Part shown: piece by piece, positions 23,993 to 32,747 of the stretch
How positions within the stretch are numbered: the stretch's first letter is position 1
How the letters are laid out: every line of letters begins with the position of its first letter
Origin: Actinoplanes utahensis
Lineage (GTDB): Bacteria > Actinomycetota > Actinomycetes > Mycobacteriales > Micromonosporaceae
NCBI RefSeq assembly: GCF_016862455.1
Contig: NZ_BOMZ01000017.1
Span: forward strand, 29,954-93,953
Reading direction: 5' to 3'
Length of the DNA: 64,000 nucleotides
Notes under the pieces: generated by a model
Databases searched by the model: none
What the model was told of the DNA's origin: nothing
What the model saw: only the letters and a program-made list of their open reading frames with translations
Program-made: the position numbers and the translations under genes

Positions 23993-25065
23993 TCCGGGGC
24001 TCCATCGATGTAGATCAGGGTGACGCCCTCGTCGTCGATCACGGCTTCGGTGCGGACACCCTCGGCGGCGAGGGCGGCGCGCAGCCGGTGGGCTTCGGCG
24101 CCGGTGCGGATCAGGGCGGCGGGGCCGTCACCGGTGGGAGTCAGACGGATCCCGTCGGCCAGGAGGACGCTCGACGTGAGCAGATCGCCGAGCGTGCGGA
24201 GCGCGCGAGCCGCAGCGGCCGGATCGACCGCGAGGGGACCGGCAGGCGGAGCGCCGTCCAGGGGCGTCTCCCCCCGGGAGCGGCCGCCGGTGTGGGGAGG
24301 TTCGGGGAGAGTGGCGGCGGCACGCAGGCCCTCGGCGCGGGCCTCGGCCGTGCCCAGGCCGAACATGTCGCTGGCGGCGTCGCGGATCAGGACCGACACG
24401 CCGGGGCCGTCGCCGGTGATCAGGGCGGGATAGCCGCGGACCACCGCGACCGGGACCCGGCCGGTCTTGCCCTTGACCAGTTCGGCGGCGGCGGCCAGCT
24501 CGTCGACCACGGCCATCTGCGTCAGGCTCAGCTCGTTGCCGTACGGGTCCAGCTTGCCGCGGTGGTCGAGCAGGGCTTCGATGCCGGCGGCGCCGAGGGC
24601 CACGTCGGTCAGGCCGTTGCGCCAGGCCCGGCCCATCGTGTCGGAGATGATCACCGCGACGTCCAGGCCGCGGTCGCGCAGACCGGCGCGCAGCTCGCGG
24701 GCCGAGGCGTCGGGGTCCTCGGGCAGCAGGACCAGGTGAGTCTTGTCGACGTTGGAGGCGTCGATGCCGGCGGCGGCCATCACGAAACCGTGGTGGGTCT
24801 GCACGATCGTGGTGGGGCCGCGGCGGGCCACCACCCGGGCGGTCTCGCCGGCCAGCGCGTGCTGCCGGGCCTCCTCGCGTTCCGGGCCGTCGGCCGGCAC
24901 CTCGACCAGGCGGCCCTCCGCCTTCGACACGATCTTGCTGGTCACCACGAGGATGTCGCCGTCGGCGAGCCAGGGCGCGGCCGATGTGATCATCTCGGCC
25001 AGATCGTCGCCGGCCGTGACCTCGCCGATCCCGTGGATCGGGAGGACCTCCAGCCGGTCGGTCAT
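23989..25065 (-). CDS. fbiB: F420-0:gamma-glutamyl ligase, no nitroreductase domain
   Basis: 358-residue protein. Residues 1-245 are the CofE-type ligase that adds glutamates to coenzyme F420-0 using GTP: EVLPIHGIGEV at the start, DGDILVVTSKIVSKAEGR (about 34-51), and later ISDTMGRAWRNGLTDVALGA. Mycobacterial FbiB is about 448 residues because a nitroreductase-like domain follows; here the last 110 residues are a different, low-complexity then alpha/beta segment ending DDEGVTLIYIDGAPE. ATG 25065 overlaps the fbiA stop. It forms the middle of a three-gene coupled operon fbiA-fbiB-nudix. Confidence 0.9.
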   Translation of the reverse strand: MTDRLEVLPIHGIGEVTAGDDLAEMITSAAPWLADGDILVVTSKIVSKAEGRLVEVPADGPEREEARQHALAGETARVVARRGPTTIVQTHHGFVMAAAGIDASNVDKTHLVLLPEDPDASARELRAGLRDRGLDVAVIISDTMGRAWRNGLTDVALGAAGIEALLDHRGKLDPYGNELSLTQMAVVDELAAAAELVKGKTGRVPVAVVRGYPALITGDGPGVSVLIRDAASDMFGLGTAEARAEGLRAAATLPEPPHTGGRSRGETPLDGAPPAGPLAVDPAAAARALRTLGDLLTSSVLLADGIRLTPTGDGPAALIRTGAEAHRLRAALAAEGVRTEAVIDDEGVTLIYIDGAPE

Positions 25066-26012
25066 CGGGCCAGCTCCAGGGCGTCGGCGACCATCCGGGC
25101 GGTGAGCGTCTCGTCCTTCATCCACAGCGGGACGGCGCGGGTCCGCACGCCGGGGACCTGGGCCGCCGCGTCGGAGGTGTCGACGAGCCAGCCGTCGAGC
25201 AGACCGCCCTCGGCGCGGGGGCCGTACATCCGGCCGACGCCGGCCGCGCTCACCTCGACGTCGAGAGTGGCCAGGCACTTGTCGGCCATGCCGCGGACCG
25301 GGGCGCCGCCGATGATCGGGGAGATGCCGACGACCGGGGCCGGGCCGTTCGACACGGCGTCCTTCAGGGCGGGCACGGCCAGGATCGGCGCGATGCTGAC
25401 CACCGGGTTGCTCGGGGCGACCAGGACGACGTCGGCGCCGGCGATCGCCTCCAGGACCCCGGCGGCCGGTTTCGCCGACTCGGCGCCGCGGAAGACGAAA
25501 CGGTGCGTGGGTACCTCGCCGCGGTGACGCACCCACCACTCCTGGAAGTGGATCGCCTTGCGCTCGCCGTCGACGTCCACGACGACGTGCGTCTCCAGGC
25601 GGTCGTCGGAGGCCGGGATCATCTCGATGCCGGGCTGCCAGCGCTCGCAGAGGGCCGCGGTGACCGCGGAGAGCGGGTAGCCGGCGTTCAGCATCGTGGT
25701 GCGTACCAGATGGGTGGCGGTGTCCTTGTCGCCCAGGCCGAACCAGGACGGTTCCACGCCGTACTTCGCCAGCTCCTCCTTGACCACCCAGCTCTCCCCG
25801 ACCCGGCCCCAGCCACGTTCCGGGTCGGCGGCGCCGCCCAGTGTGTACATGACGCTGTCCAGGTCGGGACAGATCTGGAGGCCGTGCATCCGCACGTCGT
25901 CTCCGACATTGACGATCGCCGTGACATCGGCGCCGATGTCACGGGCATGTGCGCGCACACCGAGGAGGAAACGGGCACCGCCGATGCCCCCGGTCAGGAC
26001 CACGATCCGCAT
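25062..26012 (-). CDS. fbiA: 2-phospho-L-lactate (or enolpyruvyl) transferase
   Basis: 316-residue CofD/FbiA family enzyme that transfers the phospholactyl or phosphoenolpyruvyl group from its GDP/guanylyl carrier to FO, giving F420-0 or dehydro-F420-0. Family marks: VVLTGGIGGARFLLGV at the start, NVGDDVRMHGLQICPDLDSV (about residues 36-55), and VLVAPSNPVVSIAPIL. ATG 26012 has GAGGGA close upstream. It is first of the minus-strand F420 operon, with fbiC nearby on the other strand. The partner guanylyltransferase gene (fbiD/cofC) is not in the window. Confidence 0.93.
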   Translation of the reverse strand: MRIVVLTGGIGGARFLLGVRAHARDIGADVTAIVNVGDDVRMHGLQICPDLDSVMYTLGGAADPERGWGRVGESWVVKEELAKYGVEPSWFGLGDKDTATHLVRTTMLNAGYPLSAVTAALCERWQPGIEMIPASDDRLETHVVVDVDGERKAIHFQEWWVRHRGEVPTHRFVFRGAESAKPAAGVLEAIAGADVVLVAPSNPVVSIAPILAVPALKDAVSNGPAPVVGISPIIGGAPVRGMADKCLATLDVEVSAAGVGRMYGPRAEGGLLDGWLVDTSDAAAQVPGVRTRAVPLWMKDETLTARMVADALELAR

Positions 26013-26102
26013 TCCCTCATCCTCGCGCACCGGCGTCGTCCCACGGGTTGCCGGGTCTCGGTTTACTCTGGGCCGACCTCGATCACCGCACCGGGAGTAG
26101 AC

Positions 26103-27155
26103 GTGACCACACCACCGCAGCCGGATCCGGCCGCCGAGAAGCCTGTCGGGCAGTTCCTGCGCCCTCTGCGCGACCTGGCCACCTACGCCCTCGTCGGCGC
26201 TGTGGCCGTCTTCCTACTGGTGGACATCATCAACGGGTTCCGCAGCGACTTCATCGGCGGGCTGCCGTGGAGTTCCGGCGGCATCGTCGGCCTGGAGACG
26301 ATCCTCTTCCCGATCGCGGCCGTGCTGCTCGCGCTCGGCGTCCAGCCGGTCCACTCGAAGGCCAAGCTGATCACCCTGATCGCGCTCGTCGAGTACGGGG
26401 TCGCCGCCCTCTTCGGAGTGATCTTCGACGTCTTCTTCGGGGTGAGCAAGATCGCCGCGATGGACGCGGGGGTGGCGTTCACCGCCCTGCTGGCCCGGGC
26501 CGCCTGGCTGGCGCTGCTGGCCGTCCCGGCGTACGCGGTGGTCCAGATCTGGCTCGGTCTGTTCAACGTGCCGAAGCCGAAGCCGGCCCCCGGTGTCTAC
26601 GGGCAGCCCTACGGCCAGCCGCCGTTCGGTCAGCCGCAGTACGGCGCCCCGCAGTACGGCCAGACCCCGCCGCCCGCCGCGCCGTACCAGCCGGGGGCCG
26701 TTCCGCCGCCCGCCGCGCAGACCTACGGGCAGCCGGTGGCGACCCAGCCGTTCAACCCGCAGGCCTCGCCCTACGGGCAGTACCCGGCCGTGCCGGCGCC
26801 TCCGCCGCCCGGCTGGGGGCAGCCGCCGGTGTCCGGCGCTCCGGGGGTCCCGGGTGCGCCGTTCGCGGAGCCGACCCAGGCGGTGCCGCCCACGTCCGCC
26901 CCGCCGTTCTCCGCGCCGTCCGTCTCCGCGCCGCCGGCCTACACGCCGTCGACCTCCGCGCCGCCGGCCTACACGCCGTCGACCTCCGCGCCGCCGGCCT
27001 CCGCGCCGCCCGCTTCCGTTCTGCCGGCCTCGGCGCCGCCGGCCTCCGCTCCGCCGGCGCAGCCCGCGGGGACGCCTCCGACGGATCGAACCGAGGTTCT
27101 GCCGCAGGATCGGCCCGGCTTCGGACCCGCCGATCAGGATCCGCCCCGGCAGTGA
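26103..27155 (+). CDS. membrane protein with Pro/Gly/Gln-rich repetitive tail
   Basis: 350-residue protein. About four membrane segments occupy residues 25-160 (for example YALVGAVAVFLLVDIING and GIVGLETILFPIAAVLLALG). The rest is a proline-rich tail with YGQP/FGQP repeats (165-220) and STSAPPAYTP-type repeats near 275-310, encoded by a nearly identical 30-base tandem repeat. The GTG start at 26103 has GGGAGTAG upstream. It lies between divergent fbiA and downstream fbiC, separated from the latter by a strong terminator. Proline-rich cytoplasmic tails of this type often serve protein recruitment; function unknown. Confidence 0.78.
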   Translation: MTTPPQPDPAAEKPVGQFLRPLRDLATYALVGAVAVFLLVDIINGFRSDFIGGLPWSSGGIVGLETILFPIAAVLLALGVQPVHSKAKLITLIALVEYGVAALFGVIFDVFFGVSKIAAMDAGVAFTALLARAAWLALLAVPAYAVVQIWLGLFNVPKPKPAPGVYGQPYGQPPFGQPQYGAPQYGQTPPPAAPYQPGAVPPPAAQTYGQPVATQPFNPQASPYGQYPAVPAPPPPGWGQPPVSGAPGVPGAPFAEPTQAVPPTSAPPFSAPSVSAPPAYTPSTSAPPAYTPSTSAPPASAPPASVLPASAPPASAPPAQPAGTPPTDRTEVLPQDRPGFGPADQDPPRQ

Positions 27156-27163
27156 CAGGTGAC

Positions 27164-27193
27164 GCCGAGCGCGCGGGAAACCGCGCGCTCGGC
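27164..27193 (+). terminator. intrinsic terminator with GAAA loop
   Basis: Perfect 13-bp stem (GCCGAGCGCGCGG at 27164-27176 with its complement at 27181-27193), GAAA tetraloop and TTTTG after it. It ends the membrane-protein transcript 8 bases after the stop. Confidence 0.92.
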
Positions 27194-27272
27194 TTTTGTT
27201 CCGGGTCCGAGGGTGTTTCAGGACACGGCCCGGGGCCGGTGACCACGGGCGACAGGCGAAACGAATCCGGCC

Positions 27273-27278
27273 TAGGCT
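27273..27278 (+). promoter_or_regulatory. -10 box TAGGCT deciding the fbiC start
   Basis: TAGGCT ends 7 bases before GTG 27286. Leaderless spacing selects that codon over GTG 27301, which has only a weak AGAGG. Confidence 0.5.
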
Positions 27279-27285
27279 GCCTGGT

Positions 27286-29787
27286 GTGGTAGAGGTCAAC
27301 GTGGAAACCGTACCGACCGAGGCGAGCATCCGTCGCGCACTGCGCCGCGCCGCCGACGGTAAAGCGATCGACGCCGACGAGGCGACCGCGCTGCTCGCGG
27401 CCACCGGAGACAGATTCGACGAACTCCTGGCCATCGCCGGTGGCATCCGGGACGCGGGCCTGCGTGAGGCGGGGCGGCCAGGCGTCGTGACGTACTCGCG
27501 CAAGGTCTTCATCCCGCTGACCCGGCTCTGCCGGGACCGGTGTCACTACTGCACGTTCGCCACCGTGCCGCACAAGCTGCCCGCGCCGTTCCTGGAGCGC
27601 GACGAGGTCCTGGAGATCGCCCGGCAGGGCGCGGCGCAGGGCTGCAAGGAGGCGCTGTTCACCCTCGGCGACCGGCCGGAGGAGCGCTGGCCGGCCGCCC
27701 GGCAGTGGCTCGACGAGCGCGGTTACGACTCGACGCTCGACTACGTGCGGGCCTGCGCGATCGCCGTGCTCGAGGAGACCGGCCTGCTGCCGCACCTCAA
27801 CCCGGGCGTGATGAGCTGGGCCGAGTTGCAGCGGCTCAAGCCGGTGGCGCCGAGCATGGGCATGATGCTGGAGACCACCGCCACCCGGCTCTGGTCGGAG
27901 AAGGGCGGGCCGCACTTCGGCTCCCCCGACAAGGAGCCGGCGGTCCGGCTGCGGGTGCTCGACGACGCCGGCCGGGTCGGTGTGCCGTTCACCACCGGCA
28001 TCCTGATCGGCATCGGTGAGACGGTCGCCGAGCGGGTCGACTCGCTGTTCGCGATCCGCCGCGCCGCCCGGGAGTACGGGCACATCCAAGAGGTCATCGT
28101 TCAGAACTTCCGGGCCAAGCCGGACACCGCGATGCGTGGGATGCCGGACGCGGAGCTGCGGGAGCTGGCGGCGACGGTGGCCGTGGCGCGGATCATCATG
28201 GGTCCGCGGGCCCGGATCCAGGCCCCGCCGAACCTGATCGACGACGAGTTCTCGCTGCTGCTGCGCGCCGGGATCGACGACTGGGGTGGCGTGTCGCCGG
28301 TGACTCCGGACCACGTGAACCCGGAGCGCCCCTGGCCGCAGATCGACATTCTCGCCGAAATGTCCGAGAAGTCCGGATTCACCTTGAAGGAGCGGCTCAC
28401 GATCTACCCGGAGTACGTGCGCCGGGGCGACGAGGGCTGGCTGGACCCGCGGCTGAAAGCCCACGTCGCCGCGCTGGCCACCGCGGACGGCCTGGGCGCC
28501 GACGTGAAACCGGCGGGCCTCCCGTGGCAGGAGCCCGACGAGTCGTTCGGCAGCGGTCGCACCGACCTCTTCCAGAGCATCGACACCGACGGCCGGACCG
28601 GCGACCGGCGTTCCGACTTCGACGCCGTCTACGGCGACTGGGACGAGGTGGCCGCGCACGTCAAGAGTGCTCCCGAGCGGATGCCGACCGACGTGCTGGC
28701 CGCGCTCAAGCTGGCTTCTGACGACCCGGGCGCCCTCCTCCTGGAGAAGAACGAGGACAAGGCGATGGCGTTGTTCAACGCCGACGGAGCGGCTCTGGAC
28801 GAGCTCGCCCGGATCGCCGACGGGCTGCGGCGCGAGGTCAACGGCGACGACATCACGTACGTGGTGAACCGCAACATCAACTTCTCGAACGTCTGTTACG
28901 TCGGCTGCCGGTTCTGCGCGTTCGCCCAGCGGGAGAAGGACGCCGACGCGTACCGGCTGTCGGTCGAGCAGGTCGCCGACCGGGCGGAGGAGGCGTGGCG
29001 GGACGGCGCGTCCGAGGTGTGCATGCAGGGCGGCATCGACCCCAAGATGCCCGTCACGGCGTACGCCGACCTGGTCCGTGCCGTGAAGCAGCGGGTGCCC
29101 GGGATGCATGTCCACGCGTACTCCCCGATGGAGATCGTCACCGCCGCCGCGAAGGCGGGCGTCTCGCTGCGGGAGTGGCTGACCGAGCTGAAGGAGGCCG
29201 GTCTCGGCACCATCCCCGGCACCGCCGCCGAGATCCTCGACGACGACGTGCGCTGGGTGCTGACCAAGGGCAAGCTGCCCGCCTCCACCTGGATCGAGGT
29301 GGTCACCACCGCCCATCAGGTGGGCATCCGGTCCAGCTCGACGATGATGTACGGCCACGTCGACCACCCCCGGCAGTGGCTCGGCCACTTCCGGGTGCTG
29401 GCCGGCATCCAGGACGTGACGGGCGGCTTCACCGAGTTCGTGGCGCTGCCGTTCATCCACACCAACGCCCCGATCTATCTGGCCGGCATCGCCCGCCCCG
29501 GCCCCACCTGGCGGGAGAACCGCGCCGTGCACGCGATGGCCCGCGTCCTGCTGCACGGCCGGATCGACAACATCCAGTGCTCGTGGGTGAAACTCGGCGA
29601 CGAGGGCACCCGGGTGATGCTCAACAGTGGATGCAACGACCTCGGCGGAACCCTGATGGAGGAGACGATCTCCCGGATGGCCGGCTCCGAGCACGGATCC
29701 GCACGGACCGTCGCGGAGTTGAAGGAACTGGCCGCTTCGGCGGGCCGTCCCGCTGTGGAACGCACCACGGTGTACGGACGCCGCTGA
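27286..29787 (+). CDS. fbiC: FO synthase, fused CofG-CofH
   Basis: 833-residue bifunctional radical-SAM enzyme that makes the deazaflavin FO from tyrosine and the ribityl-diaminouracil intermediate. Two iron-sulfur motifs are intact: CRDRCHYC (Cys 82, 86, 89) in the CofG half and CYVGCRFC (Cys 537, 541, 544) in the CofH half. Length is close to mycobacterial FbiC (about 856). In M. tuberculosis fbiC lies away from fbiAB, but here it is about 1.3 kb from fbiA, forming one F420 region. The GTG at 27286 is preferred from -10 spacing; 27301 is the alternative. Confidence 0.95.
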   Translation: MVEVNVETVPTEASIRRALRRAADGKAIDADEATALLAATGDRFDELLAIAGGIRDAGLREAGRPGVVTYSRKVFIPLTRLCRDRCHYCTFATVPHKLPAPFLERDEVLEIARQGAAQGCKEALFTLGDRPEERWPAARQWLDERGYDSTLDYVRACAIAVLEETGLLPHLNPGVMSWAELQRLKPVAPSMGMMLETTATRLWSEKGGPHFGSPDKEPAVRLRVLDDAGRVGVPFTTGILIGIGETVAERVDSLFAIRRAAREYGHIQEVIVQNFRAKPDTAMRGMPDAELRELAATVAVARIIMGPRARIQAPPNLIDDEFSLLLRAGIDDWGGVSPVTPDHVNPERPWPQIDILAEMSEKSGFTLKERLTIYPEYVRRGDEGWLDPRLKAHVAALATADGLGADVKPAGLPWQEPDESFGSGRTDLFQSIDTDGRTGDRRSDFDAVYGDWDEVAAHVKSAPERMPTDVLAALKLASDDPGALLLEKNEDKAMALFNADGAALDELARIADGLRREVNGDDITYVVNRNINFSNVCYVGCRFCAFAQREKDADAYRLSVEQVADRAEEAWRDGASEVCMQGGIDPKMPVTAYADLVRAVKQRVPGMHVHAYSPMEIVTAAAKAGVSLREWLTELKEAGLGTIPGTAAEILDDDVRWVLTKGKLPASTWIEVVTTAHQVGIRSSSTMMYGHVDHPRQWLGHFRVLAGIQDVTGGFTEFVALPFIHTNAPIYLAGIARPGPTWRENRAVHAMARVLLHGRIDNIQCSWVKLGDEGTRVMLNSGCNDLGGTLMEETISRMAGSEHGSARTVAELKELAASAGRPAVERTTVYGRR

Positions 29788-29801
29788 CTGGGCAAGATCC
29801 A

Positions 29802-29984
29802 GTGTGTGGAGTTCGGCCGTGACGCGTGCCCGAACCTCGCACGCCGCACCGCTCGCAGTCCCGTGTGTGGAATTCGGCCGTCCTCGACGCCCGCATTCGA
29901 CACACTGGGCTGGTCGCGGTGCGGTGTGCGGGGTTCGGGTGTCATGCCTGCCCGAGGTCGGCACGGGGGTTCGCATGATCCATT
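29802..29984 (+). repeat. three tandem 61-base hairpin units
   Basis: Units begin at 29802, 29863 and 29924, exactly 61 bases apart. Each opens GTGTGtGGnnTTCGG and has GCCCG at offset 26-30 followed by an imperfect complement (for example ATTCGACACAC at 29895-29905), so each can fold as a hairpin. Unit two is best conserved with unit one over its first 18 bases (one change). The same arm occurs after manC at 23.35 kb. Confidence 0.7.
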
Positions 29985-30154
29985 CGGTTGACCCGGGTTG
30001 GGGGACCCCCTGCCCCTAGGTCACAAAACGGGTTAAATTGGACGCGTAGGTTCTGATTCGCGTTACCTTCCGGCGGCCTGGACAGATATGGCAACAACGG
30101 GTCCGCGATCCGTCCGCAAGCGTCGGTGAAGCGGGCTCAATTACCAGGTTCGGG

Positions 30155-30184
30155 TTGACGGCGCACGTCTTACACGCGTGTAAT
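30155..30184 (+). promoter_or_regulatory. whiB: whiB promoter with 14-base palindrome
   Basis: TTGACG (30155-30160), an 18-base spacer and TGTAAT (30179-30184) form a sigma-70-like promoter. The perfect palindrome TTACACGCGTGTAA (30170-30183) covers the -10 element, so a dimeric regulator bound there would block transcription. Transcription would start near 30191, giving a leader of about 110 bases. Confidence 0.55.
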
Positions 30185-30300
30185 TTTGGTGGGGTTGCGG
30201 GGACGATGCGGCATAAAGGCGTCGAACCCGCATAAACACGCTGCGTGCGTGGGGGGTCAGCGCCGGCTTCATGCTGGCGCGGAAATTTGGAGGCACGCCG

Positions 30301-30558
30301 ATGGAAGCGCAGGTTGAAGGGGTAGACCTGCTCGGGGACGCGCCCGAGTGGCAGGAACGGGCACTGTGTTCACAGACCGATCCCGAGGCTTTCTTCCCTG
30401 AGAAGGGCGGCTCGACGCGCGAGGCGAAGCGCATCTGCGGCCGCTGTGATGTGAAGACCGAGTGTCTGGAGTACGCACTCGGCCACGACGAACGTTTCGG
30501 GATCTGGGGTGGACTGTCCGAACGTGAACGTCGCAAGCTGAAGCGGCGAGTGGCCTGA
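30301..30558 (+). CDS. whiB: WhiB-family iron-sulfur regulator
   Basis: 85-residue Wbl protein. Four cysteines at 23, 46, 49 and 55 bind a [4Fe-4S] cluster. Then come the GIWGG turn (67-71) and a basic tail ERERRKLKRR that contacts DNA. The cluster-side sequence ALCSQTDPEAFFPEKGGSTR closely matches Streptomyces WhiB and mycobacterial WhiB2/WhmD, which with WhiA control sporulation septation and cell division. ATG 30301 has GGAGG at 30289-30293. It is adjacent to the F420 and mannose genes, as in other actinobacteria. Confidence 0.95.
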   Translation: MEAQVEGVDLLGDAPEWQERALCSQTDPEAFFPEKGGSTREAKRICGRCDVKTECLEYALGHDERFGIWGGLSERERRKLKRRVA

Positions 30559-30565
30559 GCAAACC

Positions 30566-31042
30566 CTAGGCCAGCTCGTCGGGATCCACCCCGAGCAGGT
30601 TGGCAACCTGCTCGATGATCACGTCGTGGACGAGGTCGGCGAGGTCCTCCCGATCCATCGCCCGGAACTCCAGCGGGCGCCGGTACAACACGATCCGCGG
30701 TGGCAGCTCATGCCGCCCCGGACGACCCGGCAGCAGCCGGGCCAGGGGCACCTCGCCGTCCTCGAGCACGTCGGAGTCGTAGACGTTCAGCTCCGGTGGC
30801 ACGTCCTCGACCGCGAACTCCACGCCGGCCAACTCTTTGGCATAGCGCCGCTCCAGGCTCTCGACGGTGTCCAGCACCAGGTCGTCGAAGATCTCCGCTT
30901 TGGTACGCGCCAGCGGCACGGTCGCGGGCACCAGGCGGCCGCGCAGGCCACGCCCGTGCCGATCCCGTCGTGCGGGATGGCCCGGTCCGGGCTTACGCGT
31001 CGTCTTACCGTCCGTCCGGCGGCGTTCGGGGCTGGTGGTCAC
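30566..31042 (-). CDS. metallopeptidase-family (zincin-like) protein, degenerate site
   Basis: 158-residue protein of the actinobacterial metallopeptidase family (PF06262-like). The N-terminus is basic and disordered (1-45). The core has VEFAVEDVPPELNVYD and LPPRIVLYRRPLE. The position where active relatives show HExxHxxG reads VHDVIIEQVANLLG, so the second zinc His is replaced and catalysis is doubtful. GTG 31042 follows a TACGCT box (minus strand, 31054-31049) with 6 bases between, a leaderless layout. It ends convergently 8 bases from whiB, matching the M. tuberculosis order whiB2-Rv3259. Confidence 0.82.
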   Translation of the reverse strand: MTTSPERRRTDGKTTRKPGPGHPARRDRHGRGLRGRLVPATVPLARTKAEIFDDLVLDTVESLERRYAKELAGVEFAVEDVPPELNVYDSDVLEDGEVPLARLLPGRPGRHELPPRIVLYRRPLEFRAMDREDLADLVHDVIIEQVANLLGVDPDELA

Positions 31043-31228
31043 GCGGCCAGCGTATCCCCACCCGGCCGATGTACGTGGTCAGCCCGTTGTCCCCGTGTGT
31101 CCGCGCCGTTGATTCGCCCGCACGGGGCGGCGTGTCTAACGACCGTCGCCGAATTCGTGATGCGCTCCGTCCGGCGTGTCGCGGGGCAACACGACCCAGA
31201 ATCGCGAACGGGGAGATAAGTTGCCGCC

Positions 31229-31591
31229 GTGAGGTCACCACGGCGCTGCTCCCGGAACGGCTGTCCCCGACAGGCGGTCGCCACCCTGACCTACGTCTAC
31301 GGCGACTCGACGGCCGTCGTGGGCCCCCTCGCGGCCTTCGCCGAACCCCATACGTATGACCTGTGCGAGACGCACGCCCGCAGCCTCACCGCCCCGCGAG
31401 GCTGGGAGCTGGTCCGCCACGACGGCGACTTCGCGCCCCCACCCCCCACCACCGACGACCTGGTCGCCCTGGCCGAGGCCGTCCGCGAAGCCGCCCGTCC
31501 CGTCCCGCCGCGTCCCGACGACTCCGACCACACTCCGGGTCACCAGACCGGCCGCCGCGGGCATCTGCGCGTCATCCCACCGTCGCACTGA
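31229..31591 (+). CDS. DUF3499 family protein
   Basis: 120-residue DUF3499 protein, an actinobacteria-specific family of unknown function next to the whiB/metallopeptidase genes. Conserved cysteines CSRNGC (residues 7-12) and the Cys-His of YDLCETHARSLTAPRGWELV (about 43-62) suggest a zinc site. The C-terminal 45 residues are Pro/Asp-rich and variable. The GTG start at 31229 has GGGGAGATAAG about 9-13 bases before. It is divergent from the metallopeptidase gene. Confidence 0.85.
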   Translation: MRSPRRCSRNGCPRQAVATLTYVYGDSTAVVGPLAAFAEPHTYDLCETHARSLTAPRGWELVRHDGDFAPPPPTTDDLVALAEAVREAARPVPPRPDDSDHTPGHQTGRRGHLRVIPPSH

Positions 31592-31645
31592 CGGCGTGGA
31601 GGACGCCCACGCCGCGTCGTGACCCGGCGTGGACGTCGCGTGGGC

Positions 31646-32524
31646 TCAGGTGAGAGCGACGAGCTGGAAGCGCTTGCGCAGGTACGGCAGCAGGGTGCGG
31701 AAGGCGGCGATGGTCTCCGGCTGCGCGTAGTCGTGGGCGAGCACGATCGCGCCGGGCCGGGTCTGGCCCTTGACGATGCGAATGATCTTGTTGCGGTGCT
31801 GGGCGCCGGACTGGCCGGGCAGGTGCTCCCAGTCCCGGGGGTCGACCTTCCAGTAGATCGAGTGCATGCCCATCTCGGCGGCGACCTTGACCATCGGCGG
31901 GGTGAAGTTGCCGCCGGGCGCCCGCATGTAGCGGATCTTCGCGTTCGGGACGGCGGCGCGGATCGCGGCGTTGGCGCGCTCGAAGTCGGCGCGGATCGCC
32001 TTCGGCTGGCGCTTGCCCAGCTTGAGGTCGTGGTTCCAGGAGTGGTTGCAGAAGCTGTGCCCGCCCGCGGCGATCGCCTTGACCAGATCCGGATGCCGCC
32101 GGGCCTGCGTGCCGACCAGGCAGAAAGTGGCCTTCACCTTCTCCTTGGCGAGTAACTTGAGGAGAGCGGGTGTGTACTGCGGGTCGGGTCCGTCGTCGAA
32201 GGTCAGCGCGACCCCCTTGGTGCCGGTGACCAGCAGGCTCCCGGCCGGCCCGGTCTTGCCCTTGCCCTTGGGCTTGGTGATCGTGACCGCGCTGATCGGG
32301 GCGCTCTCGGTGCGCGGCTTGGTCTTGGTCGGCTTCGGCGCGGGCTTCGTGGCGACGGGTCTCCCCGGCGCCGGAGTGCTGGGCCCGGGGCTCGCCGAGG
32401 TGACGGGCGCCGCGCTGTCCCGCGCGGCGGTGGTGGTCGCCGCGGTCGCTTGACCGACCAGGCCCGTCAGGATCAGCGCGACGCTGATCGCCAGAGCCTT
32501 CCGGGTGTGCGACAGCCGTATCAA
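31646..32524 (-). CDS. secreted polysaccharide deacetylase (CE4)
   Basis: 292-residue NodB-homology deacetylase acting on peptidoglycan or another N-acetylated cell-wall polymer outside the membrane. A signal peptide (about residues 1-28), a Pro/Lys/Thr-rich linker (30-95) and the CE4 domain (about 98-292) follow in order. Motifs: TFDDGPD with catalytic Asp and metal Asp at 110-111; HSWNH with zinc His at 161 and 165; RAPGG; and LAHD near the end. TTG 32524 is chosen because GGGGAGG precedes it at normal spacing and it begins the signal peptide. A CGCGAG/CTCGCG hairpin (32545-32570) sits in the leader. Confidence 0.9.
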   Translation of the reverse strand: MIRLSHTRKALAISVALILTGLVGQATAATTTAARDSAAPVTSASPGPSTPAPGRPVATKPAPKPTKTKPRTESAPISAVTITKPKGKGKTGPAGSLLVTGTKGVALTFDDGPDPQYTPALLKLLAKEKVKATFCLVGTQARRHPDLVKAIAAGGHSFCNHSWNHDLKLGKRQPKAIRADFERANAAIRAAVPNAKIRYMRAPGGNFTPPMVKVAAEMGMHSIYWKVDPRDWEHLPGQSGAQHRNKIIRIVKGQTRPGAIVLAHDYAQPETIAAFRTLLPYLRKRFQLVALT

Positions 32525-32747
32525 GAGACCTCCCCAGGTCGGTTCGCGAGACTGCCGACGATGCCTCGCGATCGCGCCGGCCGCCAGCCCGCATGTTTCG
32601 TTTGGCGCGAATCCGGTAACTCTCTCAAGTTTCGTCGAAGCCGGATCGCGAGTCACCGATGGGGTGCGGTCAAGATGTTAAATGTCCGAAAGGTCTAACC
32701 GGGCAGGGGGCGGACCGACGCGGCCCCGCCCCCTGATCGATGCCGGG

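Larger units (their letters stand above)
29788..30300. other. 513-base region between fbiC and whiB
   Basis: No gene is supported. The first 200 bases hold a 61-base-period repeat of hairpin units (annotated separately). The rest is AT-richer promoter DNA for whiB, including GGTTAAATTGGAC near 30031-30043 and the palindrome at 30170. Confidence 0.75.

Noticed and set aside
26752..29976. 1074-codon minus-strand frame opposite fbiC
   Set aside because: Antisense to two strongly supported genes, low-complexity, no motif or ribosome site.
32525..32747. Possible c-di-AMP riboswitch before the polysaccharide deacetylase
   Set aside because: Cell-wall hydrolase leaders in actinobacteria often carry it, but the conserved GGGGGA and GGGGTGAA-type elements are missing; only a short hairpin is present.
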